64,000 nucleotides of DNA from Kaistella jeonii (GTDB taxonomy: Bacteria > Bacteroidota > Bacteroidia > Flavobacteriales > Weeksellaceae): NCBI RefSeq assembly GCF_000812865.1, contig NZ_JSYL01000002.1, positions 744,001 to 808,000 of the forward strand, read 5' to 3'. Of this stretch, positions 35,469 through 44,934 are shown piece by piece. Each line of letters starts with the position of its first letter. The first letter of the stretch is position 1. The notes under the pieces were generated by a model that ran no database searches, was not told where the DNA came from, and saw only the letters and a list, made by a program, of their open reading frames with translations. The translations under genes were made by a program, and so were the position numbers.

Positions 35469-37667
35469 ATGGCATACTTAAGATTTAAAGCATTAGAAAT
35501 GCTTTCCTTTAAAGATTACAGAAAAGATAATGCAGTAGTCGTTCCTGCAAAATTATCTGAACTTTTCTGTCAGAATGTATTTTCTGAAGAAACGATGAGG
35601 TCGTATTTGACTCAGGAAGCTTTTAAATCAATACAGGACGCAATTAAAAGAGGAACCAAAATACAGCGCGATGTCGCGGATCAAATTGCGGTTGCCATGA
35701 AAGACTGGGCATTAAGCAAAGGAGCAACTCATTATACGCACTGGTTTCAACCTTTAACAGGGTCAACTGCGGAAAAGCATGATTCATTTTTTACTCCTTT
35801 CGAAACAGACCGTGCAATTGAAAGATTTTCTGGTGGAATGTTGATTCAACAGGAACCAGATGCTTCTTCTTTCCCGAACGGTGGAATCAGAAATACATTT
35901 GAAGCGAGAGGTTACACCGCATGGGATCCGACTTCTCCTGCGTTTATTGTGGGAACGACGCTTTGTATTCCGTCGATTTTTATTTCATACACAGGTGAAA
36001 CATTAGATTATAAAGCCCCATTATTAAGAGCATTAAATGCGGTCGATATGGCGGCCACTGATATTTGTAAATCTTATTTTGATAAAAATGTCACCAAAGT
36101 AAGTCCGACTTTAGGTTGGGAACAGGAATATTTTTTGGTGGATTCAGCATTGTATCAGTCAAGACCGGATTTAGTCATTACGGGGAAAACTTTGCTGGGA
36201 CATTCTCCGGCAAAAGGGCAACAGTTAGATGATCATTATTTCGGCTCGATTCCAACGAGAGTAATGAACTTTATGAAAGAACTCGAGATCGAGTGTATGA
36301 AGTTGGGAATTCCGGTAACGACACGTCATAATGAAGTTGCACCCAACCAGTTTGAGTTGGCGCCAATGTTTGAAGAAGTAAATGTGGCGGTTGATCATAA
36401 CTCCTTATTAATGGATATTATGGCGAGAGTTGCTCACAAGCATCATTTCCATATCCTTTTCCACGAAAAACCTTTTGCAGGAGTAAATGGAAGTGGGAAA
36501 CACAATAACTGGAGTATGGCAACAGATACAGGAGAAAATTTATTGAGTCCAGGAAAAAATCCAAAAAAGAATTTACAGTTTTTGACGTTTTTCGTGAACA
36601 CCATCAAAGCAGTACATGATTACGCAGATCTTTTGCGCGCAAGTATCGCCTCTGCAAGTAATGATCACCGATTAGGAGCCAATGAAGCGCCGCCTGCGAT
36701 TATTTCTGTTTTCATCGGAACGCAGTTGTTCAGCGTTTTAGAAGAGTTGGAAAAAGTAACCGATGGAAAACTTTCGCCAGAAGAAAAAACAGAACTTAAA
36801 TTAAATGTTGTTGGTAAAATACCGATGATTTTATTAGACAATACCGATAGAAACAGAACTTCGCCGTTTGCCTTTACCGGAAATAAGTTTGAAATTAGAG
36901 CCGTTGGATCGTCTGCAAACTGTGCGGAAGTAATGACGGTAATGAATTCTATCGTAGCGAAACAGTTGCAGGAGTTTAAAATTGAAGTGGATGCGTTGAT
37001 CGACAAAGGCTTGAAAAAAGACGAAGCGATCTTCAATATTTTACGAGAATATATTAAGGTCTCCAAAAATATTATGTTTGAGGGAGATGGTTACTCAGAC
37101 GATTGGGCAGTAGAAGCTGAGAAACGCGGGTTGAGCAATTTGAAAACGACGCCAGAAGCTTTAAAAAGAGAGATGGATGATAAGTTTGTTGCACTCTACG
37201 AAGATCTAGGAATTTACACACACCGAGAAATTGAAGCGAGAAACGAAATTAAATTAGAAAAATATTCTACTGTAGTTTCTATTGAGGCGACTGTTTTGGG
37301 AGACATTGCACGAAATCATATTATTCCTTGTGCCTTGAATTATCAAAACCGGCTGATCGAAAATGTAAAAGGACTGAAAGAAATCTTTGGAGAAAAAGAG
37401 TTTAAGAAATTAGCTTGTGAGCAAATGAATATGATCACTGAAATTTCAGAACATGTGTCTATTATAAAAGTTGAGGTTGATCGTTTGCTAGCTGCAATTA
37501 TCACTGGTAAAGCTGCTGATAATTCTCAAGAGATGGCAGAAATTTTCTGTAATGATGTGAAACCTCTATTTGAGAAGATCAGAGACTCTTCAGATGCGTT
37601 GGAAATGATGGTTGATGATGAACTTTGGCCAATGACAAAATACAGGGAGCTCTTGTTTACAAGATAA
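35469..37667 (+). CDS. glnN: Glutamine synthetase type III
   Basis: A 732-residue enzyme joining ammonia to glutamate with ATP, the form typical of Bacteroidota and cyanobacteria. Recognisable motifs are THYTHWFQPLTGSTAEKHDSF near residues 92-112, GWEQEYFLVD (metal-binding glutamates), HNEVAPNQFELAP, GSGKHNNWSM (ATP-binding, NKH-like) and NRTSPFAFTGNKFEIRAVGS. A long C-terminal helical region (residues 560-732) matches the GSIII-specific extension. Length agrees with the family (about 730). It stands alone between two terminators. Confidence 0.97.
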   Translation: MAYLRFKALEMLSFKDYRKDNAVVVPAKLSELFCQNVFSEETMRSYLTQEAFKSIQDAIKRGTKIQRDVADQIAVAMKDWALSKGATHYTHWFQPLTGSTAEKHDSFFTPFETDRAIERFSGGMLIQQEPDASSFPNGGIRNTFEARGYTAWDPTSPAFIVGTTLCIPSIFISYTGETLDYKAPLLRALNAVDMAATDICKSYFDKNVTKVSPTLGWEQEYFLVDSALYQSRPDLVITGKTLLGHSPAKGQQLDDHYFGSIPTRVMNFMKELEIECMKLGIPVTTRHNEVAPNQFELAPMFEEVNVAVDHNSLLMDIMARVAHKHHFHILFHEKPFAGVNGSGKHNNWSMATDTGENLLSPGKNPKKNLQFLTFFVNTIKAVHDYADLLRASIASASNDHRLGANEAPPAIISVFIGTQLFSVLEELEKVTDGKLSPEEKTELKLNVVGKIPMILLDNTDRNRTSPFAFTGNKFEIRAVGSSANCAEVMTVMNSIVAKQLQEFKIEVDALIDKGLKKDEAIFNILREYIKVSKNIMFEGDGYSDDWAVEAEKRGLSNLKTTPEALKREMDDKFVALYEDLGIYTHREIEARNEIKLEKYSTVVSIEATVLGDIARNHIIPCALNYQNRLIENVKGLKEIFGEKEFKKLACEQMNMITEISEHVSIIKVEVDRLLAAIITGKAADNSQEMAEIFCNDVKPLFEKIRDSSDALEMMVDDELWPMTKYRELLFTR

Positions 37668-37689
37668 CTGATAGTTAAATAATACTGTA

Positions 37690-37716
37690 AAATCCCGCTT
37701 AACAGCGGGATTTTTG
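37690..37716 (+). terminator. Terminator of glnN
   Basis: AAATCCCGCT / AGCGGGATTT stem with a 4-nt loop followed by T residues. Confidence 0.9.
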
Positions 37717-37790
37717 TTTTTGACTCATAGAGAATTCATATGCATGTTATAGATGTACTAAATAAATGTTAACAAATCACAAAAAAAATA

Positions 37791-37830
37791 AAACCGCAAT
37801 CACTTAAATAAAGGGATTGCGGTTATTTTT
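37791..37830 (+). terminator. Second hairpin downstream of glnN
   Basis: AACCGCAATC pairs with GATTGCGGTT around a 13-nt loop, followed by ATTTTT. It may be a back-up terminator for glnN before the promoter of the NlpC/P60 gene. The rest of 37668-37977 shows nothing else. Confidence 0.65.
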
Positions 37831-37917
37831 CCATTAACATTACACTTTAAAATGTTAAATTGTGTTAAATACAGTTTGTGAAAAAGGTGTTTTCACCCAT
37901 TCTAAAACTTGAATACT

Positions 37918-37925
37918 TACTTTTG
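37918..37925 (+). promoter_or_regulatory. -7 box for the NlpC/P60 gene
   Basis: TACTTTTG, 52 nt upstream of the chosen ATG at 37978; implies a leader of about 45 nt. Confidence 0.4.
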
Positions 37926-37977
37926 CTTTGCATTTAAAAACAAATATTACTTTTTAACACAGAAAATAAATATATAT

Positions 37978-38667
37978 ATGAAGAGAAGAGTTCTGTTTTA
38001 TTTAGTTGGAGTGATTGCTACTATATCTTTGCAATCTTGTGTAACCAACTATGTGGTATCAGCACCACAGACTTACGTTAACGAATACAAATCAGATGCC
38101 AAACTTGCATCACTTGATAATAAAAGATTAGAAACTGCAAAAGCGCAATTGTTAAACAGTTTCAAAGATGAGAAGTTCGCAGCAGCAAAGACTTTAGAAG
38201 CATCTTTAAAAAATGAAGAGATTTCTAGAACAGTAAGATTTACTCAGAAATTAGACGATATTTTAAAAGAAGCAGAAACTTATTTAGGAACTCCTTATCG
38301 TTACGGCGGGATGACAAGAAGTGGGATCGACTGTTCTGCATTTGTACTGTCAGTTTTCGGCGCAGTAACCGGGATGAGTTTACCAAGAGTAGCAGCATCA
38401 CAAGCTCAGGAAGGAGAAAAAATTAATAAGGAAGACCTTCAAAAAGGAGACTTAGTTTTCTTTTCACACGGTAGAGGTAAAATATCTCACGTAGGGATCG
38501 TAGAAAACGTTACAGCAGAAGGTGAAGTCACATTTATTCACTCAGCAACTTCGAAAGGAGTAATGATTTCCTCGCTCGATGATTCGTATTGGGGACCGAA
38601 ATTCAGATTTGCAAAAAGAGTAATGTCTCAAAATACCTTTAACAGTAATTTTGCAAATAACAATTAA
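37978..38667 (+). CDS. NlpC/P60 peptidoglycan hydrolase lipoprotein
   Basis: The ATG at 37978 gives a clean lipoprotein signal (MKRRVLFYLVGVIATISLQSC, Cys21); an upstream in-frame start would hide it. The 229-residue protein has a helical linker and then a C40 cysteine-peptidase domain: catalytic Cys in SGIDCSAFV, His in KISHVGIV and a third polar residue in FIHSATSKG. It should cleave cell-wall peptide stems in the periplasm during growth or recycling. It has its own terminator. Confidence 0.9.
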   Translation: MKRRVLFYLVGVIATISLQSCVTNYVVSAPQTYVNEYKSDAKLASLDNKRLETAKAQLLNSFKDEKFAAAKTLEASLKNEEISRTVRFTQKLDDILKEAETYLGTPYRYGGMTRSGIDCSAFVLSVFGAVTGMSLPRVAASQAQEGEKINKEDLQKGDLVFFSHGRGKISHVGIVENVTAEGEVTFIHSATSKGVMISSLDDSYWGPKFRFAKRVMSQNTFNSNFANNN

Positions 38668-38692
38668 AAGTTATATTCTAGATAATTGATTT

Positions 38693-38720
38693 AAAGCTAC
38701 CAGAAACGGTAGCTTTTTTT
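38693..38720 (+). terminator. Terminator of the NlpC/P60 gene
   Basis: AAAGCTACC / GGTAGCTTT stem with a 6-nt loop and a T-run. Confidence 0.9.
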
Positions 38721-39038
38721 GTCGTTTATCATCATTAATCCTTACTAAAGATCGGTCTGTTTAAAGGATAATTTAATAAGAAATAAATAGGGAATGGAAC
38801 AAGACTCTAAATTCCAGGTAGCTCATTTATTTTTCCTTTTTAAAAGACCTTAAACATATTCCAACAAGTTTCATCCTTCAAGATGAAGGGAATCAATTTT
38901 GATGTGGAGTTAAGTGTAATTTGTTTGAGTCCTTTATTACAGACTTAAATCAACTAGAGAAACTATCGCTTAAATTTTTAAAACTCAAGTCCTGAATTTA
39001 CATTAAAAATGAAGTAGAAATTTTAAGTTGCTTCCAGA
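38721..39038. other. Intergenic, no gene seen
   Basis: About 320 bases between the NlpC/P60 terminator and the rodA stop. There are no convincing ORFs, RNA genes or long repeats; a small CATCCTTCAAGATGAAGG hairpin is present near 38870. Confidence 0.5.
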
Positions 39039-40268
39039 TTAAACCAAACTATTTCGATCGGTATAATTAAGTTTGAAGAAAATAAAAGTCATGATCGAAA
39101 ATGCTAAAAAAGAAGATCCACCATAACTGAAAAAAGGCAACGGGATTCCAACAGTAGGGAAAAGTCCCATGACCATTCCTAGATTGATGGCAAAGTGCAT
39201 TAACAAAATGGAGGCAAAGCAATAACCGAATACACGATTGAAAGTTGATTTCTGCTTTTCAGATAGATAATAAATTCGCCCAATAAAAAGAGTGTAAAAA
39301 ATGACCAGGACAGAAGCTCCGAAAAAGCCCCATTCTTCGCCGACAGTACAGAAAATATAATCCGTTTCCTGCTCCGGAACAAATTTTCCTTGCGTTACTG
39401 AACCTTCCTTATATCCTTTTCCAAAAAAACCACCTGATCCGATTGCCGTTTTCGAGTATAATAAATTATATCCCGAAGTGTCGCGAAATGCTTTTTCACC
39501 TTTGTAAAGAACTTCAATTCTTTCCCGTTGGTGTTTAGGCATCTTTTCCAGAATTTTTGGGGAACCGTAAGCCAATCCGCAAAGGAGTACAAATGAACCT
39601 ATAAAATAGACAACGGAATAAATATCCCAGTGAATTTTGTAGTAATTAAATAAAATAATGATCCCGTAGATAACTGCGATACCTATTATGATGTAAACAG
39701 GATCGATTGCCAAGGCTGTCAAAAATACAGCCGCTAAAATTCCACCAACTCCGAAAAACCAGCCGCTTAAACCTTCCCGGAAAAGTGCGATAAAATAAGC
39801 GGTAAATACAAGCAAAGAACCCACATCGGGGATTGCTAAAACCACTACTGCCGGAATTCCGATAATGGCTAGAGAAGTCCATAAAGATTTTTTAACTTTC
39901 AGATTAAAATCTGGTCCGGAAACATAATTGGCGAGCATCAATGAAACCCCAATTTTTGCAAATTCTACAGGTTGCATCGTAATTCCACCAAATTTATACC
40001 AGTTTCGTTGTCCTAAAATTTCTGTCCCAAAAGGGAATAATCCGATCAACAAAAGAACACCGCCAACATAGATGATACTGGAGAAATTTTCGAAAAATTT
40101 CGTTCTCATCATAAAGATCATGAGTCCCACCACAAGAGATATACAGAAAAAAATCAGTTGTTTTTTTCCTAAAGTTTCGTCAACACTATAGATATTTGCC
40201 ACGGCAAAAAGGGATATGGCGAGATAGAGAAAAATACTGAGCTTATCTAAACCTTCTGTCCACTTCAT
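39039..40268 (-). CDS. rodA: Rod-shape protein RodA (SEDS glycosyltransferase)
   Basis: A 409-residue inner-membrane protein with about ten helices that polymerises lipid II together with PBP2 for lateral wall growth. SEDS signatures are visible: LQPVEFAKIGVSL-like (MQPVEFAKIG), IPDVGSLLVF with the catalytic Asp region, FVPEQETDYIFCTVGEEWGF and FPTVGIPLPFFSYGGSSFLA. The start overlaps the end of mrdA by 4 nt. It is the last gene of the mre/mrd cluster. Confidence 0.95.
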   Translation of the reverse strand: MKWTEGLDKLSIFLYLAISLFAVANIYSVDETLGKKQLIFFCISLVVGLMIFMMRTKFFENFSSIIYVGGVLLLIGLFPFGTEILGQRNWYKFGGITMQPVEFAKIGVSLMLANYVSGPDFNLKVKKSLWTSLAIIGIPAVVVLAIPDVGSLLVFTAYFIALFREGLSGWFFGVGGILAAVFLTALAIDPVYIIIGIAVIYGIIILFNYYKIHWDIYSVVYFIGSFVLLCGLAYGSPKILEKMPKHQRERIEVLYKGEKAFRDTSGYNLLYSKTAIGSGGFFGKGYKEGSVTQGKFVPEQETDYIFCTVGEEWGFFGASVLVIFYTLFIGRIYYLSEKQKSTFNRVFGYCFASILLMHFAINLGMVMGLFPTVGIPLPFFSYGGSSFLAFSIMTFIFFKLNYTDRNSLV

Positions 40269-42283
40269 TTGGTCGGTGTATTAATTTTTGATTTAGACCG
40301 CAAAGAATCCATTTTGTAAATAAGTTTAGTTTTTATGGCTTCATTTTTAACAACTTTCAAACTGTCTTTAAGATTTTGGATTATTGCAGAATCTTTGTTA
40401 GGTTCTTTGTACAAGCCTTTTCTTTTTAGTTCAACAACCCATTGTCTTTTATATTCAGGCATAAAACTGGCGTTCACTAATTTTTTGTACAATTGTTCCC
40501 GCTTCAGATCACCCGTTAAATATTTTTCTGCAATGGCAGTTGCTGCGGGTCCAGCCCAGGTTGCACCAAATCCGGCGTGCTCCATTACGGCTGCAATTAC
40601 AATTTTAGGATTTTCTGCGGGAGCTGCCAAGACAAAAATCGAGTTATCTTTTCCTTGTGGTACCTGTGCTGTTCCCGTTTTTGCAAGCATGGTAAAATCA
40701 TTGGATTTCAAACTTCTGGCTGTTCCTGCCAAAACAACAGCTTCCATCCCTTTCATAATCGGAACAAAATACTTAGGGTCGACCAAAGTTTTATGCTTTA
40801 CTTTGAACCTTGGATCTGGATTTGGTTTTCCATCGATTGATTTTACGATATGAGGCGTATAATACCATCCTTTATTTACGATCGCAGCTGTTGCATTTGC
40901 CATTTGCATTGGGGTAAGTAACACATCTCCTTGTCCCATTCCATTAAAGATGGAACCGTTCATGGTGTATGCTGAGCTCCAGTCTTTTTTGCCACCACTT
41001 CTTTTTTCGTAAAATTCACCACTCGGAATTCTTCCCTTTGAACCCACCGCCAGATCATTGTTTAAAAATTCTCCGACCCCAAAACTGCTCATGATTTTTT
41101 TCCATTCATCAACTCCTTTCGTAGGATCTCCGGGATATTTATTCATGATGGCGATAAAAGCGTAGGTAAAATAACAGTTGCTGGAAACCTGGATAGAGGG
41201 AATTAATGGAACTGCACCACCGTGACCTTTCACGCGCAATCCCCGATAATTAAATCCACCACCACAGGGGAAAATCGTATTTTCATCCATCACACCCATC
41301 TGCATTCCTGCAGCTGCAGTAAGCAATTTAAAGGTAGAACCTGGTGGATACGCCGCCTGAACAGACCGGTCAAAAGTAGGTCGGCTGTTATAAACCGTAT
41401 CCATTTGCAAACGGTAGAGATTTTTAGTTTTTTCCGGACCGATGAAAAGATTTGGATCAATATCAGGACCTGTTGCCATTACTAAAATTTCTCCCGTCTT
41501 CGGATCAAGTGCGACGATGGCGCCTTGTTTGTTGACCATCATTTCTTCTGCCATTTTCTGCAAATCGTAATCGATGGTTAAAGTAATGTCTTTGCCGGTA
41601 ACAACATCTTTATCTAAAGTGCCATTTTTATAAGAACCAATGCTTCTTAAGCGAATGTCTTTCTGAATATACTGCACTCCTTTTGTTCCGCGCAAATCAT
41701 TTTCGTAGGACTTTTCAATACCGGTTTTGCCGATAAAATCTCCGGGTAAATAATACGCCGAATCTTTTTTAAGTTCGCGCTCATTTACTTCATTCGTATA
41801 CCCCAAAAGATTTCCAGAAGTAGAAACTTCATATTGGCGCTGAGGTCTAGAAACAATATTAAAAGCCGGATATTTAAAAATGATTTCCTGAATTCTTGCA
41901 ATTTCTTCCCGACTTAAGTTTTTCATAAAAGTCATCGGCGTCAATTTCGAGTAATATCTTTCGTTTTTAATGGAGTTGATGATTTTGATAAAATTAGGCT
42001 TATTGATTTTCATCAGATTACAAAAATCTAAAGTATCAAAATCAGGTTTCATCAATGCTTGCGTAAAAGAAATTTCGTAAGAAGGTTGATTTCCCACCAT
42101 AATCTTCCCGTTGCGGTCGAAAATAACGCCTCTTTGCGGAATGATGTATTCAGTTTTAATAGACGTATTCGCTGCATTTAAAGCATATCGGTCTGTGAAA
42201 AGCTGTAAATAAGAAAGTCTTGCTATGAATATTAAAGCAATTATCCCTAAGATGACGGTGATTTTAAGATATTGTGACTTCAA
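40265..42283 (-). CDS. mrdA: Penicillin-binding protein 2 (transpeptidase)
   Basis: A 672-residue class B PBP cross-linking peptidoglycan during elongation. It has one N-terminal membrane helix (LKITVILGIIALIFIARLSYL). The dimerisation/pedestal domain (RGVIFDRNGKIMVGN) is followed by the transpeptidase domain with the active-site serine in PPGSTFKLL, the SxN motif in SSNCYF and KTGTAQVP. Genes mreD and rodA overlap at both ends by 4 nt, so the cluster is translated in a coupled way. Confidence 0.95.
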   Translation of the reverse strand: MKSQYLKITVILGIIALIFIARLSYLQLFTDRYALNAANTSIKTEYIIPQRGVIFDRNGKIMVGNQPSYEISFTQALMKPDFDTLDFCNLMKINKPNFIKIINSIKNERYYSKLTPMTFMKNLSREEIARIQEIIFKYPAFNIVSRPQRQYEVSTSGNLLGYTNEVNERELKKDSAYYLPGDFIGKTGIEKSYENDLRGTKGVQYIQKDIRLRSIGSYKNGTLDKDVVTGKDITLTIDYDLQKMAEEMMVNKQGAIVALDPKTGEILVMATGPDIDPNLFIGPEKTKNLYRLQMDTVYNSRPTFDRSVQAAYPPGSTFKLLTAAAGMQMGVMDENTIFPCGGGFNYRGLRVKGHGGAVPLIPSIQVSSNCYFTYAFIAIMNKYPGDPTKGVDEWKKIMSSFGVGEFLNNDLAVGSKGRIPSGEFYEKRSGGKKDWSSAYTMNGSIFNGMGQGDVLLTPMQMANATAAIVNKGWYYTPHIVKSIDGKPNPDPRFKVKHKTLVDPKYFVPIMKGMEAVVLAGTARSLKSNDFTMLAKTGTAQVPQGKDNSIFVLAAPAENPKIVIAAVMEHAGFGATWAGPAATAIAEKYLTGDLKREQLYKKLVNASFMPEYKRQWVVELKRKGLYKEPNKDSAIIQNLKDSLKVVKNEAIKTKLIYKMDSLRSKSKINTPTK

Positions 42284-42786
42284 ACTTTTTGTTTGATTTT
42301 AAATGCTAAAGCGTAGAGAACGATGAATACAAATGAGATCGCGCTCGTTGCTAAAATGTTAATGAATATTTCGAATAACCTGCTCAATTTAAAAAACTCA
42401 ATAGATTGCACGAGAAATTGATGCAGAAAAATACTGGAGAATATAAAAAAGAAGTATTGCGACCACTGTAATGTTTGAAAAGAAAAGAAATCGGTAGAAG
42501 TATCTGTAGAAGTACGAAAGATCAATGTTCTGAAATACGCGATCATAACCGTCGCAAAGGTGTTGATTCCCCAAGTGTACATAAAAGCGTCAATTCCTAA
42601 TCCCAAAATAAAACTCAAAGCTAAAAATTGAAATTTATTTCTAAAGAACGGATAAAACATCACAAAAACCGGATACAAAACCGGCGTATATTTACCGAAA
42701 AGCATAATGCGGTTCAGCACAAAAATTTGTAATGCAATGAGCAAAACAATCATCAGAAGATCTGTAAATAGTGTTCTGCTTATCAT
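42280..42786 (-). CDS. mreD: Rod-shape-determining protein MreD
   Basis: A 168-residue inner-membrane protein with five or six hydrophobic helices and few charged residues, placed exactly between mreC and mrdA with 4-nt overlaps on both sides. Sequence conservation in MreD is low, so position in the cluster carries most of the weight; the GLGIDAFMYTWGINTFATVMIAY segment fits the family. It belongs to the elongasome complex. Confidence 0.88.
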   Translation of the reverse strand: MISRTLFTDLLMIVLLIALQIFVLNRIMLFGKYTPVLYPVFVMFYPFFRNKFQFLALSFILGLGIDAFMYTWGINTFATVMIAYFRTLIFRTSTDTSTDFFSFQTLQWSQYFFFIFSSIFLHQFLVQSIEFFKLSRLFEIFINILATSAISFVFIVLYALAFKIKQKV

Positions 42787-43634
42787 TTTTCTTTATTTAT
42801 CGTCGCCTGCAAAGTATCTGCAATTTTTTTAACTTCTGCTTTTTTTAGATTTTTTACCACATAGACCTTACTCAGATTTCCCATCTTTTCGCTCAATTCT
42901 ACAGAAATATCCCAGAAACCGGTTTTGCTGTCGACCTCGTAACCAGCAACTTTACCGATCATAATTCCTTGCGGGAAAATAGCAGACTTACCATCGGTTA
43001 TGATCGTATCTCCAATTTGTAGGGGAACATATTTTGGAACATCAGATAAATGCATGGTTCGGGAATCTTCACCTCTCCAGGTTAAAGTTCCGAAATAACC
43101 TGATTTCTTCAGCGCAGCATTAATTTTAATTTTATTTAAACTTAAAATCGATTGAACTAGCGCGTAAGAATCTGTTGCATTAATTACAATTCCTGCGATT
43201 CCGTTTGGTGCCATAACGCCCATTTTAGGTAAGACGCCATCTCTTTTTCCACGGTTGATGGTGAAATAATTGTCTTTTCGGTTGATGCTGTTGAAAACGA
43301 TTTCGCCGTCAACAAACGTATAAATCTGGCCACCTCCAATGGTGTCGTGAACTTTTCTGAATTGTGGTTTTCCCGTAGAGTTATTACCGTAAACCTGCTC
43401 CATCAAATTTTTGTTCTGAGCAACCAACTGTTCGTTGATCTGTTTCAGTTTCAGGTAAGAAGCACCTTCGTCAATATATCCAGAAACCCAGGAATTAAAA
43501 GCCGCAGTTTGTCCTGCAACCCACGACTGTTGCATTGAATTTCTGCTGAAAACCAAAACCAAGGCTATGAGTTGCAGAAATATAAAGAAGACGAATAGGC
43601 CGTTCTTCGAAAATAATCTCAGCAAAAATCCCAT
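42783..43634 (-). CDS. mreC: Rod-shape-determining protein MreC
   Basis: A 283-residue periplasmic protein with one N-terminal membrane helix (LFVFFIFLQLIALVLVF), a coiled-coil segment (LKLKQINEQLVAQNKNLMEQV) and a beta-rich C-terminal domain (NYFTINRGKRDGVLPKMGVMAPNGIAGIV). It links the MreB filament and PBP2. It follows mreB after 26 nt and overlaps mreD by 4 nt. Confidence 0.93.
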   Translation of the reverse strand: MGFLLRLFSKNGLFVFFIFLQLIALVLVFSRNSMQQSWVAGQTAAFNSWVSGYIDEGASYLKLKQINEQLVAQNKNLMEQVYGNNSTGKPQFRKVHDTIGGGQIYTFVDGEIVFNSINRKDNYFTINRGKRDGVLPKMGVMAPNGIAGIVINATDSYALVQSILSLNKIKINAALKKSGYFGTLTWRGEDSRTMHLSDVPKYVPLQIGDTIITDGKSAIFPQGIMIGKVAGYEVDSKTGFWDISVELSEKMGNLSKVYVVKNLKKAEVKKIADTLQATINKEK

Positions 43635-43660
43635 CGGTTAATGTCGTAAAAGTTAAAAAT

Positions 43661-44686
43661 TTATTTAATAAGGAAATTGAATTTATCCATATTTTTCAAA
43701 GCGATCCCTGTACCACGAACTACTGCTCTTAATGGATCTTCAGCTACAAAAACAGGTAATCCCGTTTTCTTGTGAAGTCGATCAGCAAGTCCTCTTAACA
43801 AAGCACCACCGCCTGCAAGATAAATTCCTGTTTTGTAGATATCTGCTGCCAATTCTGGCGGAGTAAGAGAAAGCGTTTCCATTACCGCATCTTCAATTCT
43901 GATGATGGATTTATCTAAAGCACGTGCAATTTCTTTGTAGTTCACCATAATTTCTTTTGGTTTACCGGTAATCAAATCACGTCCTTGAACCGGAACATCT
44001 TCAATATCTACATCAAGTTCTTCCACGGCGGAACCTACTTCGATCTTTACTCTCTCCGCAGTTCTTTCCCCGATGTATAAATTATGGTGTGTTCTTAAAT
44101 AGTAAGCAATGTCATTGGTGAAAACATCACCTGCAATTTTCACAGACTTATCACAAACAATTCCACCCAAAGCAACAACTGCAATTTCAGTCGTACCACC
44201 GCCTATGTCGATGATCATATTACCTTCAGGTTTTTGAACATCAATTCCTACACCGATTGCTGCAGCCATTGGTTCATAAATAAGACGTACTTCTTTTGCG
44301 TTTACTTTTTGTGCAGAATCTCTTACCGCTCTTTTTTCAACTTCTGTAATTCCGGAAGGAATACAGATCACGATTTTTAATGAAGGCTGAAAAAGTTTTC
44401 CTTTAATGCCCGGAATTTGTTTGATGAACTCCTTGATCATGTGTTCAGATGCGTGAAAATCAGCAATTACGCCATCTTTCAAAGGTCGGATCGTTTTGAT
44501 GTCTTCGTGGGTTTTCCCCTGCATGTGTTTGGCTTTTTCCCCAACCGCAATGGGCTTTCCGGTAGAACGCTCAATCGCTACAATAGAAGGTTGATCAATT
44601 ACAATTTTATTGTTATGTATAATAAGTGTGTTCGCTGTTCCTAGATCAATCGCAATATCTTGCGTGAACATATCAAATAAGCCCAT
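43661..44686 (-). CDS. mreB: Rod-shape-determining protein MreB
   Basis: A 341-residue bacterial actin. The phosphate-1 motif is IAIDLGTANTLI, phosphate-2 is MIIDIGGGTTEIAVVALGG, and the adenosine motif is IYLAGGGALLRGL. The conserved EPMAAAIGVG is present. It forms membrane-associated filaments that guide wall synthesis. It is the first gene of the mreBCD-mrdA-rodA cluster and has its own -7 box. Confidence 0.97.
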   Translation of the reverse strand: MGLFDMFTQDIAIDLGTANTLIIHNNKIVIDQPSIVAIERSTGKPIAVGEKAKHMQGKTHEDIKTIRPLKDGVIADFHASEHMIKEFIKQIPGIKGKLFQPSLKIVICIPSGITEVEKRAVRDSAQKVNAKEVRLIYEPMAAAIGVGIDVQKPEGNMIIDIGGGTTEIAVVALGGIVCDKSVKIAGDVFTNDIAYYLRTHHNLYIGERTAERVKIEVGSAVEELDVDIEDVPVQGRDLITGKPKEIMVNYKEIARALDKSIIRIEDAVMETLSLTPPELAADIYKTGIYLAGGGALLRGLADRLHKKTGLPVFVAEDPLRAVVRGTGIALKNMDKFNFLIK

Positions 44687-44709
44687 TTTTCGTGATTTTT
44701 TTAAGTGTA

Positions 44710-44717
44710 CAAAGATA
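44710..44717 (-). promoter_or_regulatory. -7 box for the mre operon
   Basis: TATCTTTG on the minus strand ending 23 nt before the mreB ATG. Confidence 0.5.
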
Positions 44718-44917
44718 TAAATTTAGAACCGTTCTAAAAACTGCATTTCAACTAATTTAGGTTAAAGTTTTATTAAAGTTCTATTACCTGATCTTATAAC
44801 TTTTTTATGTTGGAAATATTTCATAATCAGCAGAAAATAGAATGGAAAGAGAATTTTCGATAGACTTTCGTGATAATCTTCATATTGTATTGTAATCTTA
44901 TATTGAATTTAAAATCT

Positions 44918-44925
44918 TAAATTTG
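44918..44925 (+). promoter_or_regulatory. -7 box for hemA
   Basis: TAAATTTG ends only 9 nt before the ATG at 44935. It overlaps an in-frame TTG at 44923, which therefore cannot be the start. The transcript leader would be very short or absent. Confidence 0.5.
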
Positions 44926-44934
44926 CGGGTGTTT

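Noticed and set aside
38721-39038. tRNA or small RNA gene in the gap before rodA
   Set aside because: No cloverleaf or CCA end and no convincing promoter plus terminator pair was found.
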